Part shown: positions 46,530-59,409 of the stretch, piece by piece
Layout: every line of letters begins with the position of its first letter
Position numbering within the stretch: the stretch's first letter is position 1
NCBI GenBank assembly: GCA_944470555.2
Contig: OX104127.1
Location: 95,566,708 to 95,630,707 of the forward strand
Direction: 5' to 3'
Origin: Heterobilharzia americana
Taxonomy: Eukaryota; Platyhelminthes; Trematoda; Strigeidida; Schistosomatidae
DNA length: 64,000 nt
Position numbers and translations under genes: made by a program
The notes under the pieces: model-generated
What the model saw: the letters and a program-made list of their open reading frames with translations, nothing else
What the model was told of the DNA's origin: nothing
The model's database searches: none

Positions 46530-49500
46530 ACAAAATCAGCGTAGAATCTTGTACACCGAAGCATCGGGTCAAGTTCTCACACTTCACAGTAGTACACAAA
46601 GAAAGGGTGGATAGGAAACGAGTGGTATCAAAGCAGGTAAATTAGTGTAAGAGAATAAGCAATCTGAAGATAAGAGTTAGTGCAAATATTCAACCTTCAA
46701 AAGATATCAAGGAGTGAATACATCCGCGCCATTGTGACCGATTTTCAGCCATGTCACCAAGAGTCTTCAACCACTGGTTCTTACCGTCTCGGGGATCCCA
46801 ACCAGACAGCCTAAATCTCTACACGACTAGGGCCGACAGTATGATGTCATGTTTCGATCTGGCCACCCTGAACCCTCTTTTGACATAATCGTGATTCCCT
46901 TAGCATGGTATCTCAAGGTAGGCGGTGACTTGGTTTGCACACTACATGTTCAAGTCATCTCGGTCGACTAAGGTTGACAATTTCGTCAATCGACCTGCCT
47001 GTCTTACATGATATCCTTCGCCTGACCTCAACATTGTTCACACGGTGATTGCCCCAAGTACGAACAATGCTTTGAAGATATCTGTGGTGAAAACCTTTTA
47101 ATCGCTTCATGTCTTCCACTTTAATGGCCATGTCTCACAGCCGTAAAACAGGACAGAACGGACTGCAGAGTAGTATACTGGTCCTTTGATAGATAATCGG
47201 ATATCTTGCTATTCGGTGCCACAGGTGACGCAAGTTGGCAAATGTAAAACGTGGCATCTGTATCCGAGCTGAGATTTTGTCAGCAACCAACCTGTTCGAA
47301 CTAATGCAACTCCTCAAGTAATTGAAGTGGTCAACACACTCCACCACTTCAATCCTTATCGTTCATCTGGGAGTACTTGCAGCAGACCAGTCCTGGAGTA
47401 TCATCTTATAATAAACAGGTGCAAAACGCATGCCAAACATTCTCATATTTCTGCTCAACAGGTCTAGAAGGGCCTACATTTTGTAATTGTCTTCACCTAC
47501 CAGGACAATATCGCCTGCATACCCCAAGTCAACCAGATGACCTCCAGGGAGTAGGTTGGTCTCTGTAAAGTCAGACGTACCTAAGGTCATGCTCATTAGC
47601 ACGTCTATTACGAAGTTAAGTAGCAACGGTTACAGTGGACATCCGTGGCGGGCACCTTTAGTTGTCAATTTACATGGAAACTCCATAAGCCCTAACACGC
47701 CTGTAGGAGTCCAAGTAGAGAACTTTGATTAGGGCTATATACTTGCTCGGTACTTGTTTCACAGTCAGACACTGCCACAGCACCTCACTATCGACTGAGT
47801 CAAATGCCGCCTTCAGGTCAAGAAATATGGCAAGTTTTAGTCGTCGGTATGTATGCCTGTTTTCCATGGATTGTCGCAGGGTGAAAATATGGTCGATACA
47901 CCCTCGTCCTGGTCTGCAACCTGGCTGGTTTTCTCGAGCTCCAGTTAGGCGTCGAATAACTATTGACGCTAGGATCACAATATTAGTCAGACTTATTCCT
48001 CTATGGTTGTTACAAAAAGACTTCTCTCCCTTCTTATAGACTAGGATGATCAATGAAGTAGGCTAGTCTGACAACATTACCTCTGCCTCCTATGCACTAC
48101 CTAGCAGGCCCGTCACTTTGATTAGGAATTTCCTACCTCCATCCTTGAACACTTCGGCTGGCAAACAGTTAGGTCCTGCTGCTTTACATCGTTTCAGCTT
48201 CGATATAGCTTCATGGAGAGTTAAAGAACCGACATCTACGTCTCGCTCAGGTTCGAACTGGCTGAATGTTGAGCAACTGAGGCGTTGGTGAAGACCACCT
48301 GAACTGTGCTTCAAAGTGTTCTACCCAACGTTCTAGTCGCCAGCTCTGGGAGGTTATCAGCGTCCCATCCTTTACGGTGATGGGTTCACTAATCATTGTC
48401 TCCCTCTTGTCGGTATCCTTGATAAACCTAAATATTCTCCATCTCTCTTGCTTTCGTTACTTCCCACTGTTCGGCATCATTGGGAAAACTTGGTCAACTG
48501 ACGTCCAGTTTTCTTTCGGTCTTCATCTTGGTCAGAGCCAGCTGGAATAAGTCTTTTTGGATCGGTTTGGATGAGATCGCAGAAATCTAGTGACGTTCTC
48601 TAACCTTCAGGTGTAGGTTACCAACCGTCGTGACCACTTTCCACATCAGACTTAAAATCACACCAAGTTTCCTCAGGATGAGCATTGCTGTCAAGTCCAA
48701 ATAAATGCTTAGCTAACTCCTCTCTAAATGCATACTTGGCGCCCTCATCTACCAGTCGAGCGCAGATAAGCCTCACTGGCTCCTCTTTCCTGTAGCCAGT
48801 AAGGTGCAGACGTACATGAGCAAATACTAGCGCGTGGTCGGAGTCCAAACAGTTACTCCAGAAAGAGGGGCGATCCTCTCGAACGATGGCTTATAGAAAT
48901 GTGATCTATCTGTGTCCATCGTTGGTTCAAAGTCGGTGGGAGCCATGTGAGATAGTATCTCTCATTATGCCTAAAGTTAGTGCTGGCCGGAAACGAGTAG
49001 TTGTCGGGACAAAATTGCAACAGACGATCACCACTGTCTGTTCGTTGGGATGGGATTCCTTAAATTCATTCCAGATACCTCTCCGATTGGCTCAGCTTTC
49101 CTACTTGAGCGTTAAAGTCACCTACTATTATGACTACATATGGACGCTCCGCTTTCTGTAGCAAAATCGACAGCTTTTCATAGAATTCATCCTTCGCATC
49201 ACCCGAACTGCAGTCTGTGGGTGTATAGGTGGAGATTACGAAGAGGCGTCGCCTAGTCTTACTATCCTAGCCCCATACAGGTCCATTCAGTCGAACAGCT
49301 AATAGATGGTTGTTGACTGGTATCCAGAGGAAGAGCTCACTTCCTGCTCTGCAACTCAATTGCATGCTAACACTAGTGAGTCTACACGATCCAGGCATTG
49401 CAACTCCGGACACTTGTAAGATGGATTTTGAAGATTCACCACATTGGTCTGGTGAATTCAAGCCAATAACCGCACTCGGGTCGTGTATGGGTGTCTAAGA

Positions 49501-50290
49501 GAGACAGTATACATCCATGGTTAAAGATTCCAGAGTTCTGATAAACGATGCTCGTCCGAATCACCATGGGGTTCAGACGTTGAAAGCTCATACGTGAAAC
49601 CGATGGTGGGTTCTTAGGAGACAAGGAATGAGGTTTCGGTGGCTTGGGTCGTTGGTTGCAGATTGAGAGGCTGGGGAAGGCGTATGGGGCCTAATATTAG
49701 CATCAGGAGGTGAAGGCAAAAGAAGAGACAGTTGAGGAGGATAGGCTATGTTTGATTGGGTTTTGTGTAATATTGTAAGCATGCGGACGGTTGACTTCCC
49801 TGCTGCCCACACTGTAGAAGGCTATCTCTTCTTAAGGTACCTGAAAGAGAAACAGATTTATGTGACCACAGGGATCACTGAACATCTGCTTGACGCCCGC
49901 CACACAGCCTTTTGTGGGTTGTTTTGAGGTTTGGTTATTCTAACGTTGGATCAGATAGAAAGAACCTATACCGCTGGAACACCGTAGGGAGGGTGAAGCG
50001 TGTTATTTTTGTAGCCAGCCTTCTCTAAATCCCACCTCCCCTTCCGTTAAGAAGCCATTATCAGCGTTGCACTTCTGGTCATCCAAGAGAAGCACCTTAC
50101 TGATGTCACACCCCATCCGGCTAGCAACAGTCGCCTTCAGACCCCCGTCATGGGGTAGTAATTTACACTACATTGGTGACTGCTTTTCGCCTTACCACTA
50201 TCCAACAGACATTTTTGGTATGGTAGGACCTCGAGGGAACATGCGTTCCACCACTATAGCTTATTGGGTCATTGTGGCATGCAAGCCCGA
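46530..50290 (-). mobile_element. Near full-length family-B LINE, decayed
   Basis: Read on the - strand, 5' to 3'. The 5' region (50290-49580) encodes a Pro/Ser-rich stretch. The endonuclease (49560-48840) has DTHTRPEC, TYTPTDCSSGDAKDEFYEKL, VGDFNAQVGKL and the catalytic SDHALV. The linker is at 48848-48400. LKRCKAAGPNCLPAEVFKDGG lies at 48190-48130. The reverse transcriptase start (VYKKGEKSFCNNHRGISLTNI, GCIDHIFTLRQ, FLDLKAAFDSVDSEVLWQC) is at 48053-47670. The C-terminal part ([11 protein letters not shown]) is at 47347-47135, and the 3' tail ends near 46530. GDFNA and SDH mark an APE-type endonuclease. Many stops and frameshifts make it dead. Clade is uncertain (RTE- versus CR1-like). It is the most complete copy of this family here. 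Confidence 0.8.
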
Positions 50291-50349
50291 CCATCACGTC
50301 AAGATAGCTGTCAGTCGGGCCAGGTCAGGAAACAACAGAGTTTTGCTGG

Positions 50350-52330
50350 AGTTTGCTACCTCATCCTCATCACTTAGTTGTCACCCGAATTTCACGTCAT
50401 CAAAGTAAAGAATCACGGGGTTTAGCGAAGCTCTTTGGTTTGTTAATGTGCCTGCGAAGTATCTGGGGGCTAGAAACTATGCCTCACGGTACTCCGTTAT
50501 GTACTGAATTCAAGGATGAGGGTTTGGTGTTATACTTTATTCATATCTACAAACAAGGAACTTTGATCCATACAAATAAACTAAGGGTGATTCGGAAACT
50601 TTAGTTTCATTAACAACCTTGAGTAAAGAATCTTATTGAATACCCTACTTAAGTCTATAGAAGAAATGTTGACAGGTTCTGTCATCCTTATACTATCATC
50701 ATTTAGTTGCTGTGGAAAGGTTTGTCAAGCAGCTGAGATTTTTGAGAAAGCCATTTCTTAAGCTGGACAGCAGGGTGTTGCTTCTCATCTAGGTGATGAT
50801 GCCTTCCTTGATTAGTTGTACTAGAATTATTACATTACTAAGGGGGCTATCGACCTTAAATTCTAATGAATAGCTACCCGAATTCCCTTTTTGGATAGGT
50901 GTGACTGTATCATCCTTCTAGCAGTACGTTCGTATGCCTTGATCAAGGTTCAGTCTAAAGATGACTGGCCAAGTGGATTGCATGCTTCCTGAGTAGCCTT
51001 AGGTGAAAGTCATCTAAACCTGTTGATTATCCTACATCTAGGGTACTTGAAGCAATAAGCACTTCATTACAATCGGCTTTCAAAACGTCTGATCTGTTTG
51101 ACGTCTCTGCTTTCATTGGAAAGCGGGAGTGTAGTGGTGGTTCCTAAGTAAAAGGTATCAATAAAATATTTTGCTATAGCTCCTTTTTCTTCATCTTCGA
51201 TTACTTTAGATATCATTGTCCCATTTAAGTAAAGATATCACGATACATTTTAAAAAGCAACATACCTCTTCGACTAAGGCTTCTGGATTGATGACTCCGT
51301 TCCGAAGGACCAGCAGGACTAATAGCTGTTATTTCAGCCCTACATGCATTACGTCAAACTGGAGTGTTAGCTTGCCACGCCACGACAGCTGTAATCTAGA
51401 CGACCACTGCATGATCACTCTTGTTGGAGGCTAAGTGCTAAATAAATCCCACATAATCTTTATGAGGCAACATTCAATTCAAAACTGGAGACGAATTATG
51501 ATAAGCGTATCAATATGCTGTCTAGGTGTCAATGAGATGAAGGTTTCCAACAAATTTTAGTTAAACGAACTAGTTAATGCTTCTATTATTACTCTGATAA
51601 CAATTCACTTAGGCACCTTTACCTACTTGTCCAGGAGTTTGTTCAAGTGAAAATAATCTGTTTCACATTCAGCGCTGCAGTATATTATGACTAGGCCAAT
51701 ATTCTGTTTTTTCCACCTGCCCCCAGCGTAACAGTTAGCAAGATCCACTATCATGTGAATCGTCTCTGGGGCGCATATACACAAATCGGTTTTCAGGTGG
51801 ATGATTGAATGATAAACGGATCTGTTATGTAGAGAGAAAAACTACGGATTTACTTCCTTATCTCTAACCTTGGATTTTGACCATGTTTCTGAAAGGGTGA
51901 TAACGTCAGGACTTTCTGAGTGAACTACGTTACTAAACTGCGAACATTGGTATAGCAGACTTTCAGTTCAGCTTTTCATACCTTACTCCACACAGTGATC
52001 CTATAATTATCTAACCTCAGACTTACGCCGCTTTTTATACTGATATGTTTATCGTCTTCGTTCACTGGGTTCTAACGCAAGAGATTTTCTTTTAATACAG
52101 TCTGTGAGGCAGGTTGCAGCGTGTACAGAAATGCCTACTCCCTTAAGCCTCTGTGCATTACGTGGTATTTCTTAGTTGGAGCTAAAAGCTATTTTAAGGT
52201 GTCTAAACAATTGTCTTTTGGCGTCAGCGCTTTGGCCAATTCTGTACAGACTGTAGACCCTAACACTAGCTATTTCTCCTTGAAGTAGTTAATCTGCTGA
52301 TTTAATATTGACAAGTTAACATTTAAACCT
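50350..52330 (-). mobile_element. Strongly decayed CR1-like LINE
   Basis: On the - strand it shows HKDYVGFI...SDHAVVV (endonuclease end, about 51480-51400), an SHLSKKG-like segment (about 50890), and LSRVFNKILYSRLL (motif for KAFDKVPH, about 50650). GVPxGIVSSPQ and LLCDDVKFGRQL (equivalent of FADDVKIW, about 50400-50360) follow. The order is that of the CR1-like element at 36001-44600, and shared phrases suggest a related family. No open frame of useful length survives. Confidence 0.6.
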
Positions 52331-52789
52331 GGTTTTCGGATCCCCATCCGGTCATTCTTCCACTATATGGAAGATGACTTATTTGCTCGCAAAATCTGGT
52401 TTATACACATCTAATTGCGCGTTTTTTGAAGATAAAGTTATCTTGGGATTGCTGATACATTTTAGCAACTTTATACCCATAAATTATGTCTTCTGTCATC
52501 AAGAATTAGTAGACGAGATAAGTTCTCGAACTTTCGTCATCAGTTTTGCTTTACATTTTCGCGGTTGCTTGGTTCCACTTAGCTTTAGTAGGTCTTTACG
52601 TCAATCATGAAAGTGTTTTCCAAGAGGTATAGCGAAGAGTTAACCACTTTAGGATAATTGAAGTGGTAAAAGTGATAGCTGCGGAACACGAACAGTCAGT
52701 ATGTGATACCGTTTTGAACTGACTTTGGAAATCGATATAGGAAGTTGAGCACAAACTCTTCAAAATATTCATAACATAATTTGACTCAC

Positions 52790-53480
52790 CAACACAGTAA
52801 AAACTCTCTAAGGTATCTGAAAAAGAAACTAGATTAGTTTTTCTGACTGCAGGGTCCAAGGGGCATACGCTTAAGACTGGTCACACAAAGCCTTTTTGGA
52901 AGTTTGAGTTTTATCTTTGTGTTGAATCCATTTGTAAACCCGTACTTTCAGCACCGGAAGAATGTAAGATAGGGAGACAGTGTGCTATTTTTGAACCAAC
53001 TCTTTAACCCTTCTTCCAATATGAAAGGCAGCATCGGCATAAACTGTTGGTCGTCTCTAGGAGACACCTAAATATTGTCACATCCTATTCAACCAGCAGT
53101 GTGTCTGTAACCTCAGACCCCCAGTATAGCGTAGCTGCTTACATAAAGGTAATTGCTTCTTGTCGTTCCACTCTTCAACAGACCTTCCTGTCATGGTAGG
53201 ACCTCGAAGAAATGCGTTCTACCATCATAGCTCGTCGCTTCATTGGGATATACAATCCCGATCACTTATTGGGTGTGCGACTTGTGTCGGTTCAAGGTTT
53301 GATATGTGTTCCATTCACTATGTTGTCTAATGTCTAAGAAGTGATATGTGTTTGTATTCTAGTTCAACTATTTTCCAAAGTGCTCTATCCAACTTGCTAG
53401 CTACCCGTCCTGTTAGTCTGTCAGATATCTATCTTTTTCATTGATGGTCTCATCATTCGCCATTCACTGGTCAGTATCTG
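52790..53480 (-). mobile_element. Family-B LINE fragment, 5' region joined to linker
   Basis: Bases 52790-53270 match the 5' region of the LINE at 49830-50290 (shared GGTACCTGAAAGAGAAAC-like and TGGTAGGACCTCGA-GAA phrases). Bases 53370-53480 match the linker before the RT (48290-48400), so the endonuclease is deleted between them. Confidence 0.55.
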
Positions 53481-53982
53481 TAGTTAACATAATTAATTAC
53501 TGGCTGTTATTTAGAACTGCCGCTGCTATCTTTTTCTTTCTCGTCACTTCTTGTGGTTACTGTGAAGATTTTTTAGTTGATAATAAAACTGTCTTTATTG
53601 ATCATGCTGGAAGAGAGGTGAAGTGAGTTTCTATGTATCGATTGGTTGATTAAAAACCTCTTAAAGGTATTTGGCTTTGCTAACATTTTGGCGTTGAGAT
53701 TGTGAATTTTCTCAATACTGGTAATATTAAGGAAAAATGAGGATTAGGTTCATTAGCAGGTTCTAATGAGTATTCAGTTGCTGAAATAAACACTATACAG
53801 AACACTTCTGGAGAGAAACCGAACAATTATAGAATTGTATACTGTTCAACAATGACAGGGAAATATAGAGTAGAAAATGCAGACTATTCTCAATAATTCT
53901 GAACCGTATTAGCTTTTATTCTAATTATCTCAATGCATTTTTATGATTCACCTATACCCTGACGTTTAAATTAATGTAGTCG

Positions 53983-56900
53983 ATGGACGCGGATTCACAA
54001 GAGCTACAACTTTCAATAAGTATAGGCAATATATCCATTTTACTTATTTGCCCCAAATATTACTCTAGAAGTTAATCTTAAGTATTTTTTTACCCAGGTT
54101 TTTCGCTGATTGCTACTGTATTTACAGTCTTATTTTAGCCATTTCATTGGATAGAAAATGTACTACTTCTCTTTTTTATCTATATTTTTAGACGCTTGTG
54201 CACTTTCTAGGATTTCCTACTACTGTCTGGCAGTTTCTCATCCAATTTTGATGACATACTAAGTATAGGCGAAGAACTTTTTGAACTTGTATACATGTTG
54301 TTAAACTTCAAATGAGCGAATTTATAAGGCAGGGCGTCGTTCGTGATGAAAATGGTACTTACAAAATATATGATAAATGTTTTACACCTCTGTCCCATAG
54401 GTGATTTAATTATTCCTCCAACTAAACGACCTGACGGGACATGGAGAAAGGCTGTTCGTGTTAAAGAAGGATATATTCCTCAAGAAGAGATTCCAGTGTA
54501 TGTTAGTCTCATATTTTTCATCTTGATTAGAGTATCTAAATTATTTTTATGAGAGAAGAGTTAAAGCAGCGGCAAAGTTTAATTTCACTTTGATTTTCTT
54601 ATTACACGTATGGCACATTAAAACAATATTACTCATTTATTCAGTAAATAGTGATGTTTCACTATTTGATGCATGAAGTAGAAAAACTAAGATGGAATTA
54701 CACTCTACCATAGTATCCGAATTCTACTCGCATATAGATGAAACTTATGGTCTTCCTATCAGAAGACTAGCCAGATAGGTCAAAATACTTTCTGAAAGAG
54801 AACCATGACTTACAAATCGTTTTTTATTTGATATACGATTTAAAAAAACCAAATATCCATTAAATAGTACTGTTTCATTGTATGATACATATTATAATAG
54901 AACCAAAATGAATCTTAACTATTTTGGTATCAGTAACGTCATTAAAACGTTACTTGGTATGCTAAGTTGAACAAAAGATTTTCTATACACATAAAAAAAC
55001 TAATAATTTTATTGTGAGACGCTATTGTTGGTGGAGTGGAGGTGGTATTAGTTCAAAGAGGGTTTTGTGAAAGGGTCTAACTATACCTGACAATGTCTGA
55101 AGTTACTAAAATCATGAGGTTTTAGTGCATCAGTTCACAAAGATATGATGTAATGGTATCAGTGGCATAAAAAGAATTGAGTTGATCTTGAACGAATCCT
55201 CGCGCCATAATTGGGATGAGAAGTCCTGACTAGGCAGTCAGTGTGAATACGATCAAGCGGTAGCAACGTGTCATGAATTCACACGGTAGTCGGGCAAAAC
55301 CCTTGGTGATTGAAGTGTGAAATAAAAAGCTGGTCAGCAGTCGGACCTCGTAGCTCAGTCGCTAGAGCACCGGGCCGGCAACCCGTTGATCTCTGGTTGG
55401 AGTCCGGCCGGGGTCCAGATCTTCATCTCACCTTCACTTATCACCCAGTATAATTTCTTTAGCATTCCCAGTACTATCCATGTTTCAAAACCGAAGCAGA
55501 TTATTCCCATAAGGGTATTAGTCTTTGAGAATTTTACTTGATGAGTTCAATACTTAGTATTATTCCCCATTAATCTTTCCTGGTCTTCTTAAAAGGGATT
55601 ATGTTATGTTGCGTAGGGCTTTGAAGACCGTCAGCAGGGTGAGTGGTGTGTCTCTGGCTCAACTGATTAACACTGTAGTTGATCGACATACAAATTCCTG
55701 CAAGCTAATAGCTACAGAAATTTTAACTGACGGTGAGCGTCCACTTCATTTATAGCTCTCTCCATGTATCTCCTCAGGGAGGACAAGGAGAAACTACATA
55801 AGGCTGTATGCTCGTACAGCTAAGTATAAGAACTCGACTGTGCCTTACCTTGCGCGCATATTTTGTGAGGAAAAAAGTGTTAGAACAGAAATCACACATC
55901 AACTTTGTGACAGTTAAAAATCTCATTTCAATAATTCAACTTACAATGCGAAATTTTCTCGTTCTTAATATTCTTCATATAACTTAAATTTTTATGATAA
56001 AGCAATTCGAAAGGCTGCAAAGTAGTACGTATATACTAATATTTTGTTGTCATTGCAATATATGTTACTCTGAGAATTCCAAATTGTACCACAAATTGTT
56101 TGGAATAAAGTGAATTATTATTAGTTACCTTTTCATGGTAACCAACGTCCATTATGAATTTATACATGACTCCTCTCCTTATTACTTTAAAGTGGATTTC
56201 CTTTGTCGGCCCAGCACCAGGGTTTCTAACAAAACTCTACAATTGTTCGTTTTTCTCATCATTATGTGAAACCGTTTCAAGTGGTGGAAAGGTGATTATT
56301 ACTGATTTCTTATTAGATCATTGCAGCAGTTTTCAATATTTATCGTCCCAAATTGATAAGTTATACATATTTATGTAAATATCTCCTATTGGTGAATAAC
56401 TTCTGTATGATCCAATTTATTAGTCAGTTAAGTGTCGATCGTGCGAATTGACCGCCATCGTTAGTGACCATCGAAGAATTCCACTTTAAGCATTTCTATA
56501 CACTTTAATATGGGTAACTTTTGTCTCTAACTTCTCAGGGATTAATCTAGTGATCTTATACGCAGCTAGTTCAAATTACTTTTAAGATGTAGTTTGGTTT
56601 CTTAAGAACACAGTACAATTACAGTCGCATGAATAGAAGCTAAATAATGTAAATTTTAAATTTCATCTCGATAGTATTCTGAAGAAATATTTAAAGGAAA
56701 TACCTAATGGCATTTATACAGACTTATAACCAAAGAATGGTCAAATCATGGATTTGAAGATAGTAATATCTTACTGCGTGATCACTTACAACTTCCTCAC
56801 ACCAGTGTTCACGTATTTCGTGTAATCGTGGTGTAAATTACTCCAGTTATCTTTAGCAATGGACCAGTATGCTTGCATAACTCGGTAGCTGTCTGTATGT

Positions 56901-58980
56901 GTGATAGGTGAAGTTAAAATTAGTAGGGTATCTGTTTCACTGAACTAATCTTGTACAAAACTGGATCGATCGTATGTGGTTGTTTCTGACAGATGTAGAA
57001 AGTTGTTGATGATATAGTAGGGGGAAAACTACATATGTATTTGCATACTTCATGCGAATCTTTACTCAATTTCGGTGTATGAGCGTGCACAAAGTTCCTA
57101 CGTTATCACTCTGTAACATACGTATGACCTTGAAATTCCCTGACTACTTTTTTCGGTTAAGCATTTCTCTGTTATCCCAGGTGAAGTCGTGCTCATGGAA
57201 GTTGCTTGCACTGGCATACGGTAATGACGAATCATATTATATTTGTTTTAAAACGTTTATTTAAAGCATTGTTGGTAACAGCATTCTAGTATGATTTTAT
57301 GGTTGGTTTTACTCTTATCACCAGAATGAATTATTTTGCCATTATACTATCAGTTGTGTGGTTTATTTAAAACTCTTAGTTACCGATCTGTTGGTGTAAA
57401 AATTCTTGAACAAAAATCGCGATTCGTGATTCCGGGTTTAACTAAGGAGGATGCAGAACATCTCAAACTGGAGAGAAAAAATCAGTCACAATATGATACA
57501 GTGACATCGAATTCAATTCCAAAGAAGAAGAAATCTAAGAAACCGAAATCTAAACAAACTGAGTTTTCAGAACCACGTAAGTCTACTGTTAATTTGGGTG
57601 AATACAATTATTGTCGTTACTATAGGGGAAGTAAAATAATGTTGTTGAGGGGTATCTGTAGTAAAACAAGGCAGGAGTAGATATTCTACTCTCACCACTT
57701 GTTGTGGTGCGCTTAAGTGGAATATGAAACAGAAAAACTTAAGGACTTTTCTTTCAGCGCTACCAAAATGCTCCATAAGCAATGAAAGTAAAAGCCTATC
57801 TTCAAATTGAGGAATATCACAAGTGTGGAAATCACACTCATAGGTTCATCATACTAATTCTGGATCTCTAAAATCAGGAAACTAGATATGATGTGTTCAT
57901 TATTTTGATGTTTGTACTTCCCAATGAATGTAGTAGCTTTGTCAAAGTTATATAATTTTGATAAAGCGATAAGCACTAAATAGTAAAACGCCAGTTTAAA
58001 AAACCACTATGTTTTGCATTCATTGGAAAATACAAGTACCAAAAGAATGTGAATATCATTTACCCAATGCCCAAATTTTTTCAAACCATCAAATCCCAAC
58101 TAGTTGTAATGTGTGCTATCTGAAAATACAGCGCGATGTCTCTGGGAAAAGGAGATAGTCATCGTCTAATCGCTAGAGGCTGTAAGTGAAGAAACAAGGC
58201 ACACATTAAAGGATATATAGAAGATAAGCGAGAAAGCAATGGGAAGTGAAGATCAATAAATCCCAAATGTAAAATGCCGAGTTTATTTTTCTAGAACTGT
58301 GTTTAATGCAAAGTTTTAATTTTTTCACCAAGACTCGGTGTTATTTCCCAGTAACGAATTTAATCAATCCTCAACTGTTTTGTTTCTACATAGACTTCAC
58401 TTTTAGTGAGATGATAGTAAATTGGCGTCAGATTCTAGAATTGGCATAGCTTGTGCGACATTCATCTGCAAATGTGGAAGCTGGGTATACCATTGTTAAA
58501 ATTTGGTTCTTCTTGATATCATTAAGTTAAAAGAAGTTTGTTGGCATATCGCTTTCACACGCATTGCAAAATATTTTATATTATGGTTATTATTGGCGTT
58601 TCAAACTTCAATCATTTCTATTGTTTTTTCTCCCTGAAGTGTGTATTAAGGTTTCAAGCTTTTGTTGACATAACCATAATAAATCTGTCCTTTTTTCATA
58701 AATTTCAGAGCAAAAAACAATACTTGACTCTAAAGAACCATCAAAACAAATCCTGTCAGCTAACGCTGTTGATCACACGCACGTCGAAGTTTCAGGTGAA
58801 CCAACTATAACTGTTGATCGAAAGCTTAAACGGGAACAGAAGAGATTACTGCAGATAGAAGACATAGAAAGGAAGAAACTAGCTGGTGAAAAGTTAAACA
58901 AAGATCAACATGAAAAGCTAAGTCATAAACGTGATGTTGAAAAGCTTATTGAAGAGTTAAAGTCTCTTAAAACTGATTGA
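53983..58980 (+). CDS. PYM1: PYM homologue (partner of Y14 and Mago), 200 aa
   Basis: Exons 53983-54019 (proposed first exon), 54401-54497, 57380-57576 and 58709-58980. All junctions are GT-AG and phases agree, giving 603 nt and 200 residues (human PYM1 has 204). The N-terminal signature [29 protein letters not shown] (residues 18-46) is the conserved Mago-Y14-binding segment. The middle is Lys-rich ([11 protein letters not shown]). The C-terminal 55 residues are a charged coiled coil with [21 protein letters not shown] and [19 protein letters not shown], the ribosome-associated part. PYM is a cytoplasmic factor that removes exon junction complexes from translated mRNA. Exons 2-4 are certain. 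The first exon is chosen because it supplies an ATG, the correct phase and the right total length. The 2.9-kb second intron holds a tRNA-like repeat (55180-55450). Confidence 0.9.
55180..55450 (+). repeat. Repeat with tRNA-like 3' end, copy 2
   Basis: Matches 12545-12800 in reverse orientation: body GAGAAGTCCTGACTAGGCAG, AATTCACACGGTAGTCG, GGTGATTGAAGTG, then the tRNA-like domain 55344-55417. This copy has a full 7-bp acceptor stem (GGACCTC with GGGGTCC, one G-T pair) and a perfect D stem GCTC/GAGC. The anticodon-like loop CCGGCAA lacks T33, and the T loop reads TTGGAGT instead of TTCGAAT. It therefore resembles, but is probably not, a functional tRNA gene. Confidence 0.65.
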
Positions 58981-59029
58981 TACTACTGTGATGTAAATAT
59001 CATTAGTCTTCATGCTGTAATCACTTGTA

Positions 59030-59035
59030 AATAAA
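59030..59035 (+). promoter_or_regulatory. Poly(A) signal of the PYM gene
   Basis: AATAAA 50 bases after the PYM stop codon on the same strand, at a suitable distance for a short 3' untranslated region. Confidence 0.6.
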
Positions 59036-59409
59036 AAACGAACGATAGAAAAAATAGGACTTTTTATAGGTGTAGTGCAGACACATGACATATATGTCAA
59101 GTAAAGATCACTGTGGAAATTGTTTCCTGTATATTTCAAGTACTTCTTCCAGTAATATTCCATTCTCTTCAACCACGAGACGTTAGGTATGACATTTTCG
59201 TGATCCTGTATTTCATTATGTTTTTCTGTAACATTGTACTCATATTGGTTATAAACTTTAGTTCATTCATCTGAACTTCCTTTTAAATACTACTCACTTT
59301 TAAGAATCAAGTTTCGTCTTATTCGCTTCACTTCTGTTTGATAAGAATGTTTATTAGCTGCATATGCTTATTTCCTAAAATTAAGATAATACACATTGGT
59401 TTGTGTACT

